From NCBI RefSeq assembly GCF_002086815.1, contig NZ_MVID01000029.1, positions 1-64,000 on the forward strand: DNA of 64,000 nucleotides, in the 5' to 3' direction. The stretch's first letter is position 1; each line of letters starts with the position of its first letter. The notes under the pieces were generated by a model, which was not told where the DNA came from, ran no database searches, and was given only the letters and a program-made list of their open reading frames with translations. Positions 8,910-16,917 of the stretch are shown in pieces. The position numbers and the translations under genes were made by a program. The stretch is from Mycolicibacterium parafortuitum (GTDB lineage Bacteria > Actinomycetota > Actinomycetes > Mycobacteriales > Mycobacteriaceae).

Positions 8910-8951
8910 GCATCCCGTCGGTGGCTGTGAACGACACTATCGCCGAGCACC

Positions 8952-8957
8952 TATCCT
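8952..8957 (+). promoter_or_regulatory. -10 box TATCCT, leaderless promoter of the RDD gene
   Basis: TATCCT ends 6 nt before the ATG at 8964 and no Shine-Dalgarno is visible. Confidence 0.5.
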
Positions 8958-8963
8958 TGCTCT

Positions 8964-9431
8964 ATGGCCCGTTCCATTGGCTCCTGGCTGTCGGGACCAT
9001 CACAATCCAACGATCCCGACCAACGGTCCGCATATCCCGGCGCTCGTCTCGGTCTGCCCGAGAACGGACCCGGCTCCATCGCCCGGTTCGGCCGCCGCGT
9101 CGCCGCGCTGTGCCTGGACTGGCTGATCTGTTACGGCCTGGCCGCTCTGGCGATGACGCTCGGGTTGTTCAGTCTCGGCGCCCTGTCGACCGCGGTGCTG
9201 ATCACCTGGTTGGCCCTCGGCGTCGTGTCCGTGCGGCTGTACGGCTTCACGCCGGGCCAGTTCGCGCTGGGCCTGAAGGTGGTTTCGGTGGACAACCGCG
9301 CGCACGTCGGCCTCGGTCGCGCGCTGGCGCGCGGCCTGCTGATCACCCTGGTGATCCCGGCCTTGTTCACCGATTCCGACCAGCGCGGCCTACACGACCT
9401 GGCGACCAAGACCGCCGTCGTCAGGCGATGA
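8964..9431 (+). CDS. RDD family membrane protein (Rv2219A-like)
   Basis: A 155-residue protein whose RDD domain starts near residue 38 (IARFGRRVAALCLDWLICYG: the Arg and Asp residues that name the family) and has two or three membrane helices. A second conserved Asp cluster, SDQRGLHDLATKTAVV, closes the domain. A polar N-terminal segment precedes it. Its position beside glnA, divergent from it, is the same as in M. tuberculosis. The function of RDD proteins is largely unknown; some act in ion transport. Confidence 0.85.
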   Translation: MARSIGSWLSGPSQSNDPDQRSAYPGARLGLPENGPGSIARFGRRVAALCLDWLICYGLAALAMTLGLFSLGALSTAVLITWLALGVVSVRLYGFTPGQFALGLKVVSVDNRAHVGLGRALARGLLITLVIPALFTDSDQRGLHDLATKTAVVRR

Positions 9432-9459
9432 GCGCTCGCGCGAAGAGCAGACGGTAGCG

Positions 9460-11259
9460 CTAAGCCCGGTGCCGGACCCGGCCGTTCATCATCGTCAGCG
9501 TGACCTTCGCGGCGTGGATGTCGTGCGGAGCGATCTCGAAGATATTGCGGTCCAGCACGATCAGATCGGCGAGCTTGCCGGCCTCCACTGAACCGACCTT
9601 GTCCTCGAGCCGGAGCTGATAGGCCGCGCCGAGGGTGTTGGCGTGCACGGCCTGTTCGACCGTCAACGCCTGATCCGCGGGTGCCAGCACCTCGGCAGCC
9701 GGATCGCCGACCAGTCGGCGGGTCACCCCGATCTGGATCGAGTCGAGCGGTCTGTACGTCGAGAAGTAGCCCGCCGCGGGCCAGTCGGTACCGAGTGAGA
9801 TCCGCCCGCCGGACCGGATCACGTCCTGCACCCGGTACAGGTTGTCCTTGCGCGGCGCGCCGTAGCGCGCCGCGAGGTTCAGCACGGTGTCCGGATCGGC
9901 GGAGAACCAGTTCGCCGAAAACTCCGCGATGACGCCGAGCTCGCCGAAACGGGCGCTGTCGGGGTCCTCGACGTAGACAAGGTGCGCGACCGTGTGCCTG
10001 CGGTCGCGCGGGGGATTGGCCCCGATGGCCGCCTCGATCGCATCCAGCGCCGTCCTGGTCGTGCGTTCCCCGCACGCGTGCACGTGCACGTCGAAGCCGG
10101 CCGCGTCCACGGCGCCGATCAGCCCGCGCCACTGGTCCTCGGTGAACGGCGAACCGCCGGTGCTGTCCGGCTTGTCGGCGTACGGCTCCAGCAGCCACGC
10201 CGTGTAGCCCTCCTGGGTGCCGTCGCCGACGATCTTCACGCACCCGACGGTGACCAGATCGGAGGAGATCTGCTCGCGCAGCGCCGTCAGCTGCGCGACC
10301 GCGTCGTCGACCGGCGGCGATTTCACGCTGTAGGACGCGACCACCCGGAACGGCAGCGCGTCACGGCTCTCCACGTCGGTGTAGAGCGCCAGCAGCGCGC
10401 CCTGATCCCCGCCGACCGGCGGCACGCCCGCATCGAACACCGACGTGATCCCGGCCTCCGAGGCCAGCGGCAGCCACTGCTCGAACAGCGTGCCCATCGA
10501 CTCCGTCGAAATCGGCTCGATCGCGTTCACCAGCGACAGCACCGCGTCGACCTCGAGGACGTAGCCGGTCGGATCGCCGTTCTCGTCGCGCACGTAGTAG
10601 CTGAACCCGGGGATCGGGTCCTGCGTCTCGCGGGTGACCCCGGCCAGTTCGAGCGCCTTGCTGTTGGCCCACATGCTGTGGCCGTCGATCGCGAAGAAGA
10701 AGCCCGGCCGGTCGGGCAGCACCTTGTCCAGATCGGCCCTCGTCGGTCCCTCGGGGCCGAACATGTCGACGCGCCAACCGAATCCGCGTACCGGCCCGTC
10801 CGGGTGTTCCTTCGCGTAGGCCGCGATCGCGGCCAGGGCGTCCTGACCGGTGGGCACCTGCAGATCCACGCCGGTGGACAGGAAGGCGCCGAGGAACGGG
10901 TGGATGTGGCCTTCGACGAAGCCGGGCATCAGCAGCCGGCCACCGAGGTCGACGACCTCGGTGTCGGGGCCGGCGAACGCCAGCGCGCCGCCGTCGTCGC
11001 CGACATAGGTGATGGTGGCGCCGGTGACGGCTACGGCCTGCGCCCACGGCGCGTCGTCACGAACCGTGTAGACCCGGCCGTTGTGGAAGACGAAGTCGGC
11101 GGGCGCGGCTTCAGCGGGCGCGCCGCCGGGATCGGTCGAGCATGCGGCCGCGGTGGTCGCGGCGATCGCCAGCACCGCGGCCGTGCGCAGCACCGTCCGG
11201 CGGCTGGTCTTCGTTCCGAACGCCGCGAAGTGCGGCGCCCACTCGCACGCCGTGCACAC
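9460..11259 (-). CDS. Tat-exported lipoprotein-like amidohydrolase (YtcJ/AepA type)
   Basis: A 599-residue metal-dependent hydrolase of the amidohydrolase-3 group. A twin-arginine motif (SRRTVLR, about 19-25), a hydrophobic stretch and a lipobox-like TAAAC suggest Tat export and lipid anchoring. Catalytic-domain motifs are GFVEGHIHPFLG (metal-binding HxH), DVHVHACGERT, DRRHTVAHL and the terminal LGTDWPA. The unusual leader before the Tat motif begins MCTACEW. The gene starts 7 bases after the DUF4191 stop on the same strand, so it may be cotranscribed with the lipoate genes, although M. tuberculosis has no gene at this place as I recall it. The substrate is unknown. The true start could lie closer to the RR motif. 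Confidence 0.8.
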   Translation of the reverse strand: MCTACEWAPHFAAFGTKTSRRTVLRTAAVLAIAATTAAACSTDPGGAPAEAAPADFVFHNGRVYTVRDDAPWAQAVAVTGATITYVGDDGGALAFAGPDTEVVDLGGRLLMPGFVEGHIHPFLGAFLSTGVDLQVPTGQDALAAIAAYAKEHPDGPVRGFGWRVDMFGPEGPTRADLDKVLPDRPGFFFAIDGHSMWANSKALELAGVTRETQDPIPGFSYYVRDENGDPTGYVLEVDAVLSLVNAIEPISTESMGTLFEQWLPLASEAGITSVFDAGVPPVGGDQGALLALYTDVESRDALPFRVVASYSVKSPPVDDAVAQLTALREQISSDLVTVGCVKIVGDGTQEGYTAWLLEPYADKPDSTGGSPFTEDQWRGLIGAVDAAGFDVHVHACGERTTRTALDAIEAAIGANPPRDRRHTVAHLVYVEDPDSARFGELGVIAEFSANWFSADPDTVLNLAARYGAPRKDNLYRVQDVIRSGGRISLGTDWPAAGYFSTYRPLDSIQIGVTRRLVGDPAAEVLAPADQALTVEQAVHANTLGAAYQLRLEDKVGSVEAGKLADLIVLDRNIFEIAPHDIHAAKVTLTMMNGRVRHRA

Positions 11260-11266
11260 GCCGCGG

Positions 11267-12019
11267 TCAGCGACGCCGCACGGTGCGCTGCACGCCCCGC
11301 ATCTTGGCCTGCGCGGGCAGCGGTCCCTTCGGCATCGCCGCCGGGCCCACCTTGGAGCCCAGCGCGACCAGCTTCGACTCGATCGCGTCCATCTGCTTGA
11401 CGGTGATGTTGGCGGGCAGCTTGTTCAGGTGCCGCTCCAGTTTGGCCAGCGGGACCTCGCCCTCACCGTTGCCGATCACGATGTCGTAGATCGGGGTGTC
11501 TCCGATGAGCCGGGCGGTGCGCTTCTTCTCCTGCGCCAGGAGCGGCTTGACGCGGTTGGCCGAGCCCTCGGCGACGAAGATCACACCGGGGCGGCCGATC
11601 ACGCGGTGCACCGCGTCGAAGTGTCCGGTGGCCGCGACGCCGGGGGTCACCCGCCACTTACCGCGCAGGTTGTCCAGCGCCCACGCCGCCGCACCGGTCT
11701 GCCCCTCGGCCTTCTTGTACACCGACTTCTGCGCGCGGCGGCCGAAGATGATGAACGCGACCAGCGCGCCCAGCAGCACACCGAGCGGGATGAACAGGTA
11801 CCCGGTGAAACCGCCCGCGAGCACGCCACCGACCACCGACAGCGCCACGATCAGCACGAACGCGCCGATCATGTACGGCAGAAGGCGTTTGTCCTCTTTG
11901 CGCTGGATCTGGAACGCCTGCCACAGCTGACTGCGGCGCTGCTTGGAAGCCGCCTTGCGGGCCGCTTTGGCCGCGGCTTTGGCTTCCTTGTCTTGCGCCG
12001 GTTTACGCGATTTCGCCAT
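11267..12019 (-). CDS. DUF4191 membrane protein (Rv2219-like)
   Basis: A 250-residue conserved actinobacterial protein. A Lys/Ala/Arg-rich N-terminus (AKSRKPAQDKEAKAAAKA) is followed by two hydrophobic helices (about 50-90, with GGVLAGGFTGYLF) and a soluble C-terminal part with GVIFVAEGSANRVKPLLAQE. The ATG at 12019 overlaps the lipA stop by 17 bases, and upstream extensions lie inside lipA. It is conserved next to lipA in mycobacteria. Its function is not established. Confidence 0.88.
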   Translation of the reverse strand: MAKSRKPAQDKEAKAAAKAARKAASKQRRSQLWQAFQIQRKEDKRLLPYMIGAFVLIVALSVVGGVLAGGFTGYLFIPLGVLLGALVAFIIFGRRAQKSVYKKAEGQTGAAAWALDNLRGKWRVTPGVAATGHFDAVHRVIGRPGVIFVAEGSANRVKPLLAQEKKRTARLIGDTPIYDIVIGNGEGEVPLAKLERHLNKLPANITVKQMDAIESKLVALGSKVGPAAMPKGPLPAQAKMRGVQRTVRRR

Positions 12020-12956
12020 TGGACAAGGATACGGCCGACCGCTTGGCCACCGTCTGGGCATACAGTTTGCCCGCCCGATACGACGAGCGGACCAGCGGAC
12101 CTGCGAGAACACCCGAGAATCCGATCTCGGTGGCGTAGCGCTCGTGCTCGACGAACTCGTCGGGGTGCACCCAGCGTTCCACGGGGTGATGGCGCGCCGA
12201 CGGGCGCAGGTACTGGGTGATCGTGACGATGTCGCAGCCCGCGTCGTGCAGGTCGTGCAGCGCGGTGCGCACCTCCTCCGGCGTCTCGCCCATGCCGAGG
12301 ATCAGGTTGCTCTTGGTCACCAGACCGTACTCGCGGGCCTCGGCCAGCACCGACAGGCTGCGCTCGTAGCGGAACGCCGGACGGATCCGCTTGAAGATCC
12401 GGGGCACCGTTTCGACGTTGTGCGCCAACACTTCCGGTCGGGTCTCGAACACCGTCTCCAGCTGGGTGGGATCGGCGTTGAAATCCGGGATCAGCAGCTC
12501 GACGCCGGTGTTCGGGTTCAGCGCCTTGATCTGGCGGACCGTCTCGGCGTAGAGCCACGCGCCGCCGTCGGGCAGATCGTCGCGGGCCACGCCCGTCACC
12601 GTCGAATAGCGCAGCCCCATCGCCTGCACACTCTCGGCGACCCGGCGCGGCTCGTCGCGATCCAGGTCGGCGGGCTTACCGGTGTCGATCTGGCAGAAGT
12701 CGCAGCGGCGGGTGCACTGCTCACCGCCGATCAGGAACGTCGCCTCGCGGTCTTCCCAGCACTCGAAGATGTTCGGGCAGCCGGCTTCCTCGCAGACGGT
12801 GTGCAGACCTTCACGCCGCACCAGGCCCTTGAGCTCTTTGTATTCCGGCCCCATCTTCGCCCGCGTCTTGATCCACGGGGGCTTGCGCTCGATCGGCGTC
12901 TCGGCATTGCGGACTTCGAGACGCAGCAGCTTGCGGCCATCAGGGGCGATCGTCAC
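12003..12956 (-). CDS. lipA: Lipoyl synthase
   Basis: This radical-SAM enzyme inserts two sulfurs into protein-bound octanoyl chains to make lipoate. The 317-residue protein shows the auxiliary cluster motif at Cys55, Cys60 and Cys66 (CX4CX5C), the radical-SAM motif at Cys81, Cys85 and Cys88 (CTRRCDFC), and the C-terminal RSSY. The GTG start overlaps the lipB TGA (GTGA), pointing to translational coupling. Its substrate includes the sucB/dlaT-encoded E2 from the same gene string. Confidence 0.97.
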   Translation of the reverse strand: MTIAPDGRKLLRLEVRNAETPIERKPPWIKTRAKMGPEYKELKGLVRREGLHTVCEEAGCPNIFECWEDREATFLIGGEQCTRRCDFCQIDTGKPADLDRDEPRRVAESVQAMGLRYSTVTGVARDDLPDGGAWLYAETVRQIKALNPNTGVELLIPDFNADPTQLETVFETRPEVLAHNVETVPRIFKRIRPAFRYERSLSVLAEAREYGLVTKSNLILGMGETPEEVRTALHDLHDAGCDIVTITQYLRPSARHHPVERWVHPDEFVEHERYATEIGFSGVLAGPLVRSSYRAGKLYAQTVAKRSAVSLSNGEIA

Positions 12957-13651
12957 TGTGCTGATCCTACGCTCGCCGACGATTCGACACCGACCACGAT
13001 GCGGCCGTCCAGCGCATCCAGAACGGCTTCGGCGACCCGGTCGACGACGTCGGCCACCCCGACCGGGCGGCCGAGTTCGGCGGTCAGGGATGTCACCCCG
13101 GCGTCGCGGATTCCGCACGGCACGATCGATCCGAACGCCCCGAGGTCGCAGTCACAGTTGATCGCGAAACCGTGCAACGTCGTCGCGCGCGCCACCCGGA
13201 TGCCGATCGCGGCGATCTTGCGCGCCGGGCGCAGGCCGTCGCCGGCGACCCACACCCCGGAGCGGCCCTCCACCCGACCGGTCTCGACACCGAACGACGC
13301 ACACACCGTGATCAACGACTCTTCAAGGCGCCGAACGAAATTCACCACGTCGAGCGGTTCGGCGAGACCGATGATCGGATAGCCGACGAGCTGGCCGGGA
13401 CCGTGCCAGGTGATCTTGCCGCCGCGGTCGGTGTCGATGACGGGGGTGCCGTCCACCGGCCGTTCCTCGGGCAGAGTCCGCCGGCCCGCGGTGTACACCG
13501 GCGGGTGCTCGAGCAGCAACAGGGTGTCCGGGCCACCGGCGACGCGGCGGTCGGCGGTCTCGCGCTGCAGATCCCACGCCGCCTGGTAATCCAGCACACC
13601 GAGGTGCCGCACCTGCACCGGCGTGGAATCCGACCGGATCGATGACGCCAT
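12953..13651 (-). CDS. lipB: Octanoyl-[ACP]:protein octanoyltransferase
   Basis: It transfers octanoate from acyl carrier protein to lipoyl domains, the step before LipA. The 232-residue protein has the conserved WHGPGQLVGYP segment, the catalytic Lys145 (RPARKIAAIG) and the nucleophile Cys179 (SIVPCGI). The ATG at 13651 is chosen because a -10 box lies 7 nt upstream and earlier in-frame codons fall in the neighbouring gene. It follows the SDR gene by 10 bases and overlaps lipA by 4. Confidence 0.97.
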   Translation of the reverse strand: MASSIRSDSTPVQVRHLGVLDYQAAWDLQRETADRRVAGGPDTLLLLEHPPVYTAGRRTLPEERPVDGTPVIDTDRGGKITWHGPGQLVGYPIIGLAEPLDVVNFVRRLEESLITVCASFGVETGRVEGRSGVWVAGDGLRPARKIAAIGIRVARATTLHGFAINCDCDLGAFGSIVPCGIRDAGVTSLTAELGRPVGVADVVDRVAEAVLDALDGRIVVGVESSASVGSAQ

Positions 13652-13658
13652 GCCCTCG

Positions 13659-13664
13659 ACGCTA
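13659..13664 (-). promoter_or_regulatory. -10 box TAGCGT, internal leaderless promoter of lipB
   Basis: TAGCGT on the minus strand is separated by 7 nt from the lipB ATG. It overlaps the end of the preceding gene, so lipB-lipA could be transcribed on their own as well as from upstream. Confidence 0.45.
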
Positions 13665-14579
13665 CTCACCGTGGGCCGCGGTGGCGAACGCCAGCGCCTC
13701 GCCGATCGTGTGGTGGTGGAACTGGAAACCGGCCCGCTCCAGTGCCGCCGGGATCGCCCGCTGTCCGCCCAGCACACCCTCGTCGGCGAACTCGCCCAGA
13801 ATGGTGCGCAGCGCGAACCCGGGAACCACCAGCGGAGTCGGCCGGTTCAGCGAACGCCCCAGCGCCGCGGTGAATTCGGCGTTCGTGACCGGCGCCGGCC
13901 CGGTCACGTTGACCGGGCCCGACAGGTCGTCGTGCGAGATCGCGAACAGCAGCGCGCGCACCTGATCCTCCAGGCTGATCCACGACAGGTACTGGCGCCC
14001 GTTGCCGAGTCGGGCGCCCAGGCCCAGCGAGAACAGCGGCCGCAGCCGGCTCAACATCCCGCCCGACGGCGCCATCACCAGACCTGTACGCGCCAACACC
14101 ACCCGCGCCCCGGCGTCGGAGGCCGCCGTCGTCGCGGCCTCCCAGTCGATGGCCAGTCTCGCCAGGAAGTTGTGTCCCGGCCGGGCGGTCTCGTCCACGG
14201 GAGCGGACCCGGTGTCACCGTAGAAGCCGACCGCGCTGGCGTTGATCAACACCGGGACACCGGCCTCGGCGACCGCGTTGGCCAGCACCTCCGTCGGGCC
14301 GATGCGGCTGTCGCGCAGGCTCTGTTTGAACGCGCCCGACCACCGCTTCTGCCCGACGTTGACGCCGCACAGGTTCACCACGGCGTCCACCCCGTCCAGG
14401 GCGGCCGCGTCGAACTCGCCGGTGTCCGGATTCCAGAACACCTCGTCGGAGTTCGACGGCGCCCGCCGCACGATCCGGATCACCCGGCGATCGGTAGCGC
14501 GCAGCGCGTACACCAGCGCGGTGCCGATCAGCCCGGATGATCCGGCGATCGCGACGACCGAATCCGACGGCATCGACAC
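13662..14579 (-). CDS. TIGR01777 family SDR-type epimerase (Rv2216-like)
   Basis: A 305-residue protein with an N-terminal Rossmann motif (VAIAGSSGLIGTAL, about 9-22), the family motifs NLCGVNV and INASAVGFYGDTG, and a C-terminal DUF1731-like tail with PVPGFALR-type residues (LVVPGFALRTILGEFADE). The family resembles nucleotide-sugar epimerases, but substrates are unknown. It starts 6 bases after the sucB stop and continues into lipB, in the same order as in M. tuberculosis. The start could be GTG at 14579 or ATG two codons later. Confidence 0.9.
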   Translation of the reverse strand: MSMPSDSVVAIAGSSGLIGTALVYALRATDRRVIRIVRRAPSNSDEVFWNPDTGEFDAAALDGVDAVVNLCGVNVGQKRWSGAFKQSLRDSRIGPTEVLANAVAEAGVPVLINASAVGFYGDTGSAPVDETARPGHNFLARLAIDWEAATTAASDAGARVVLARTGLVMAPSGGMLSRLRPLFSLGLGARLGNGRQYLSWISLEDQVRALLFAISHDDLSGPVNVTGPAPVTNAEFTAALGRSLNRPTPLVVPGFALRTILGEFADEGVLGGQRAIPAALERAGFQFHHHTIGEALAFATAAHGE

Positions 14580-14585
14580 TGCGGT

Positions 14586-16370
14586 CTACAGCCCCAGGTC
14601 GGCCTCGAACGCCCCTTCTTCGAGACGCCGCTTGATCGTGGTGACGAACCGGCCCGCGTCGGCGCCGTCGATGAGGCGGTGGTCGTAGGTCAGCGGCAGG
14701 TAGGACACCGACCGCACACCGATCGACTCGTTGCCGAACTCGTCGACGATCACCCGCGGCCGCTTCACGATCGCACCGGTGCCCAGCATCGCCGCCTGCG
14801 GCGGCACCAGGATCGGGGTGTCGAACAGCGCGCCCTGGCTGCCGATGTTGGTGATCGTGAACGTGCCGCCGGAGAGCTCGTCGGGCTTGAGGTTGCCCGA
14901 CCGGGCGCGTGCGGCGATGTCGGAGATCGCCCGGGCCAGCCCGCCCAGCGACAGGTCACCGGCGTTGTGGATCACCGGCGACAGCAGGCCCTGATCGGTG
15001 TCGACCGCGATGCCGAGGTGCTCGGCGTCGTAGTAGGTGATCTCCTTGGACTCTTCGTTGTAGCTGGCGTTGACGTTCGGGTGCAGCTTGAGCGCGTCGA
15101 TGACCGCCCTGGCGATGAACGGCAGGTAGGTCAGGTTGACGCCTTCGCGCTCGGCGAACTGCGCCTTCGCCTTGGCGCGCAAAGCCACGATCTTGGTCAT
15201 GTCGACCTCGTGCACCTGGGTCAGCTGCGCCGTGGTCTGCAGTGATTCGCGGGTCTTCTTCGCCGTGATCTGGCGAATCCGGTTGGCCTTCTGCGTCGTT
15301 CCGCGCAGATGGGCCAATGCACCCTCCGGGGCCGGCGCCGGGGCGGCCTTGGCCGGAGCCTCGGCGGCCGGTTGGGCCTTCGGGGCGTCCTTCGGCGCCT
15401 TGGCGGCTTCGGCGGCGGCCAGCACGTCCTGCTTGCGGATCCGTCCGCCGACACCGGTGCCCTTGACCGACGCCAGATCGACGTTGTTCTCCGCGGCCAG
15501 CTTGCGGACCAGGGGAGTGACGTACGGGCTATCGCCCGAGGACTCGGCCGCCTTGGGTTCCGGCTTCGGTTCCGGCTTGGCCTCGGACTCCTCCGACGGA
15601 CGGGCCGCCGGCTTGGTCTGCTTCGGCTCGGGCTCGGGCTCCGGCTCCGGTTCGGGCTCGGGCTCGGGTTCCGGTTCGGGCTCGGGTTCCGGTTCGGGCT
15701 CGGAGGATTCTGCGGCGTCGGCGTCACCGATCTTGGCGAGCTCGCCACCGACCTCGACGGTGTCGTCCTCCTCGGCGGTGATGGACAGCAGCGTGCCCGC
15801 GACCGGGGACGGGATCTCCGTGTCGACCTTGTCGGTGGAGACCTCGACGAGCGGCTCGTCCACCTCGATGCTGTCGCCGACCTTCTTCAACCAACGGGTG
15901 ACGGTGCCCTCGGTGACCGACTCGCCGAGCTCCGGCATCAGCACCGGCGTCGCCGAACCCGACGACCCCGATCCGCCGGAGGACTTCTTCGGCGCCGGTT
16001 CTGGCTCGGACTCGTCTTCGGGCTCTTCAGCCTCCGGCTCATCAGCCTCAGCCTCAGCCTCCGGCTCCGGCTCGTCTTCGGACTCTTCGGCCTCGGGCTC
16101 GTCGGCCTCGTCGTCACCGCCATCGCTGTCGTCGGCGTCGCCGATCACGGCGAGCTCTCCACCGACCTCGACGGTGTCGTCCTCCTGGGCGACGATCTTC
16201 TTCAGCACGCCTGAGGCGGGGGACGGGATCTCCGTGTCGACCTTGTCGGTCGACACTTCCAGCAGTGGCTCGTCCTCCTCGACGGTGTCTCCCTCTTGCT
16301 TCAGCCAGCGGGTGACTGTCCCCTCGGTCACGCTCTCGCCGAGTGCGGGCATCTGGACGGAGATTGCCAT
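14586..16370 (-). CDS. dlaT: Dihydrolipoamide acyltransferase E2 (DlaT/SucB)
   Basis: The E2 core of 2-oxoacid dehydrogenase complexes; in mycobacteria DlaT serves pyruvate dehydrogenase and an antioxidant peroxidase system. The 594-residue protein has two lipoyl domains with target Lys43 and Lys181 (both in STDKVDTEIPSP) and Glu/Pro/Ala-rich linkers. A peripheral subunit-binding domain follows near 290-325 (VTPLVRKLAAENNVDL, GVGGRIRKQDVL), then the catalytic domain ending with DHRLIDGADAGRF. The ATG at 16370 has AGGGAG upstream. It is somewhat longer than the M. tuberculosis protein (553 residues as recalled), owing to longer linkers. It heads the dlaT-SDR-lipB-lipA string. Confidence 0.96.
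   Translation of the reverse strand: MAISVQMPALGESVTEGTVTRWLKQEGDTVEEDEPLLEVSTDKVDTEIPSPASGVLKKIVAQEDDTVEVGGELAVIGDADDSDGGDDEADEPEAEESEDEPEPEAEAEADEPEAEEPEDESEPEPAPKKSSGGSGSSGSATPVLMPELGESVTEGTVTRWLKKVGDSIEVDEPLVEVSTDKVDTEIPSPVAGTLLSITAEEDDTVEVGGELAKIGDADAAESSEPEPEPEPEPEPEPEPEPEPEPEPEPKQTKPAARPSEESEAKPEPKPEPKAAESSGDSPYVTPLVRKLAAENNVDLASVKGTGVGGRIRKQDVLAAAEAAKAPKDAPKAQPAAEAPAKAAPAPAPEGALAHLRGTTQKANRIRQITAKKTRESLQTTAQLTQVHEVDMTKIVALRAKAKAQFAEREGVNLTYLPFIARAVIDALKLHPNVNASYNEESKEITYYDAEHLGIAVDTDQGLLSPVIHNAGDLSLGGLARAISDIAARARSGNLKPDELSGGTFTITNIGSQGALFDTPILVPPQAAMLGTGAIVKRPRVIVDEFGNESIGVRSVSYLPLTYDHRLIDGADAGRFVTTIKRRLEEGAFEADLGL
15625..15702. repeat. 13-copy hexanucleotide repeat in the E2 linker
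   Basis: Thirteen in-frame copies of GGYTCS encode an uninterrupted (Glu-Pro)n linker between the second lipoyl domain and the subunit-binding domain. Copy-number change would keep the frame and only alter linker length. Confidence 0.9.
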
Positions 16371-16542
16371 AGTCTCGTGGCTCCCTTGCACGGTCAGTCG
16401 AGGATCTGATGTGTCGTGTCCCATCCTGTCACGTCGGCTGAGACGTTTCGCCGCGGACGGCCGTACTGAGTCATCTCGCACGTCCTCTGGCACTATCGAA
16501 ATGGCGGCACGGCAAGGGGGTCCCCGGAAGGAGCAAGCCCAG

Positions 16543-16896
16543 GTGGGACTGTTCGACAGGCTTCGCGGCCGGCGGTCCAGAGGCGCGACGACAGCCCGCG
16601 ACCCCGAGGCCGATCTTCGTTATCTGGCCCAGTGGGTCGCCGACCATCACGGGGTGGAGGCGTTCGTCGAGCCCAAGACGACGGTCACGGACCTGACCGT
16701 CGTGCTCGTCGCCGCCGACGGCGAATGGACCCGACGCCGAGCCGGCGGCGACTCCGGTGCGCGCCGGTTGTCGGAACGGCTGCAGATCCCGGTCTACGAC
16801 GTCCAGAAGGTCGGCTATCCGCAGCGGATGCGCGACTTCGACGCCCGCAGGCGTATCGAGCGTAAGCGCGCCGCCCGTGAGGAACTCGACCGCTAA
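16543..16896 (+). CDS. Conserved hypothetical protein, 117 aa
   Basis: A small basic protein (VGLFDRLRGRRSRG start) with a compact domain containing VEPKTTVTDLTVVLVAADGEW and IPVYDVQKVGYPQRMRDF, and an Arg-rich C-terminal helix. Similar proteins occur at this place in fast-growing mycobacteria and are sometimes labelled oxidoreductase without support. The GTG at 16543 is favoured by GGAAGGAG about 9 nt upstream; the frame is open far upstream only because it runs antisense to dlaT. It precedes the EphD-like gene by 21 bases. Confidence 0.75.
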   Translation: MGLFDRLRGRRSRGATTARDPEADLRYLAQWVADHHGVEAFVEPKTTVTDLTVVLVAADGEWTRRRAGGDSGARRLSERLQIPVYDVQKVGYPQRMRDFDARRRIERKRAAREELDR

Positions 16897-16905
16897 CCGC
16901 TTGGG

Positions 16906-16911
16906 TACTGT
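16906..16911 (+). promoter_or_regulatory. -10 box TACTGT, leaderless promoter of the EphD-like gene
   Basis: TACTGT is followed by 6 nt and the GTG at 16918, with no Shine-Dalgarno. Confidence 0.5.
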
Positions 16912-16917
16912 CCGCTC

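Noticed and set aside
15136..16542. Upstream extension of the small 16543 gene through the dlaT region
   Set aside because: The extension is Ser/Gly-repeat antisense to the lipoyl and Glu-Pro linker regions; the Shine-Dalgarno before 16543 gives a better start.
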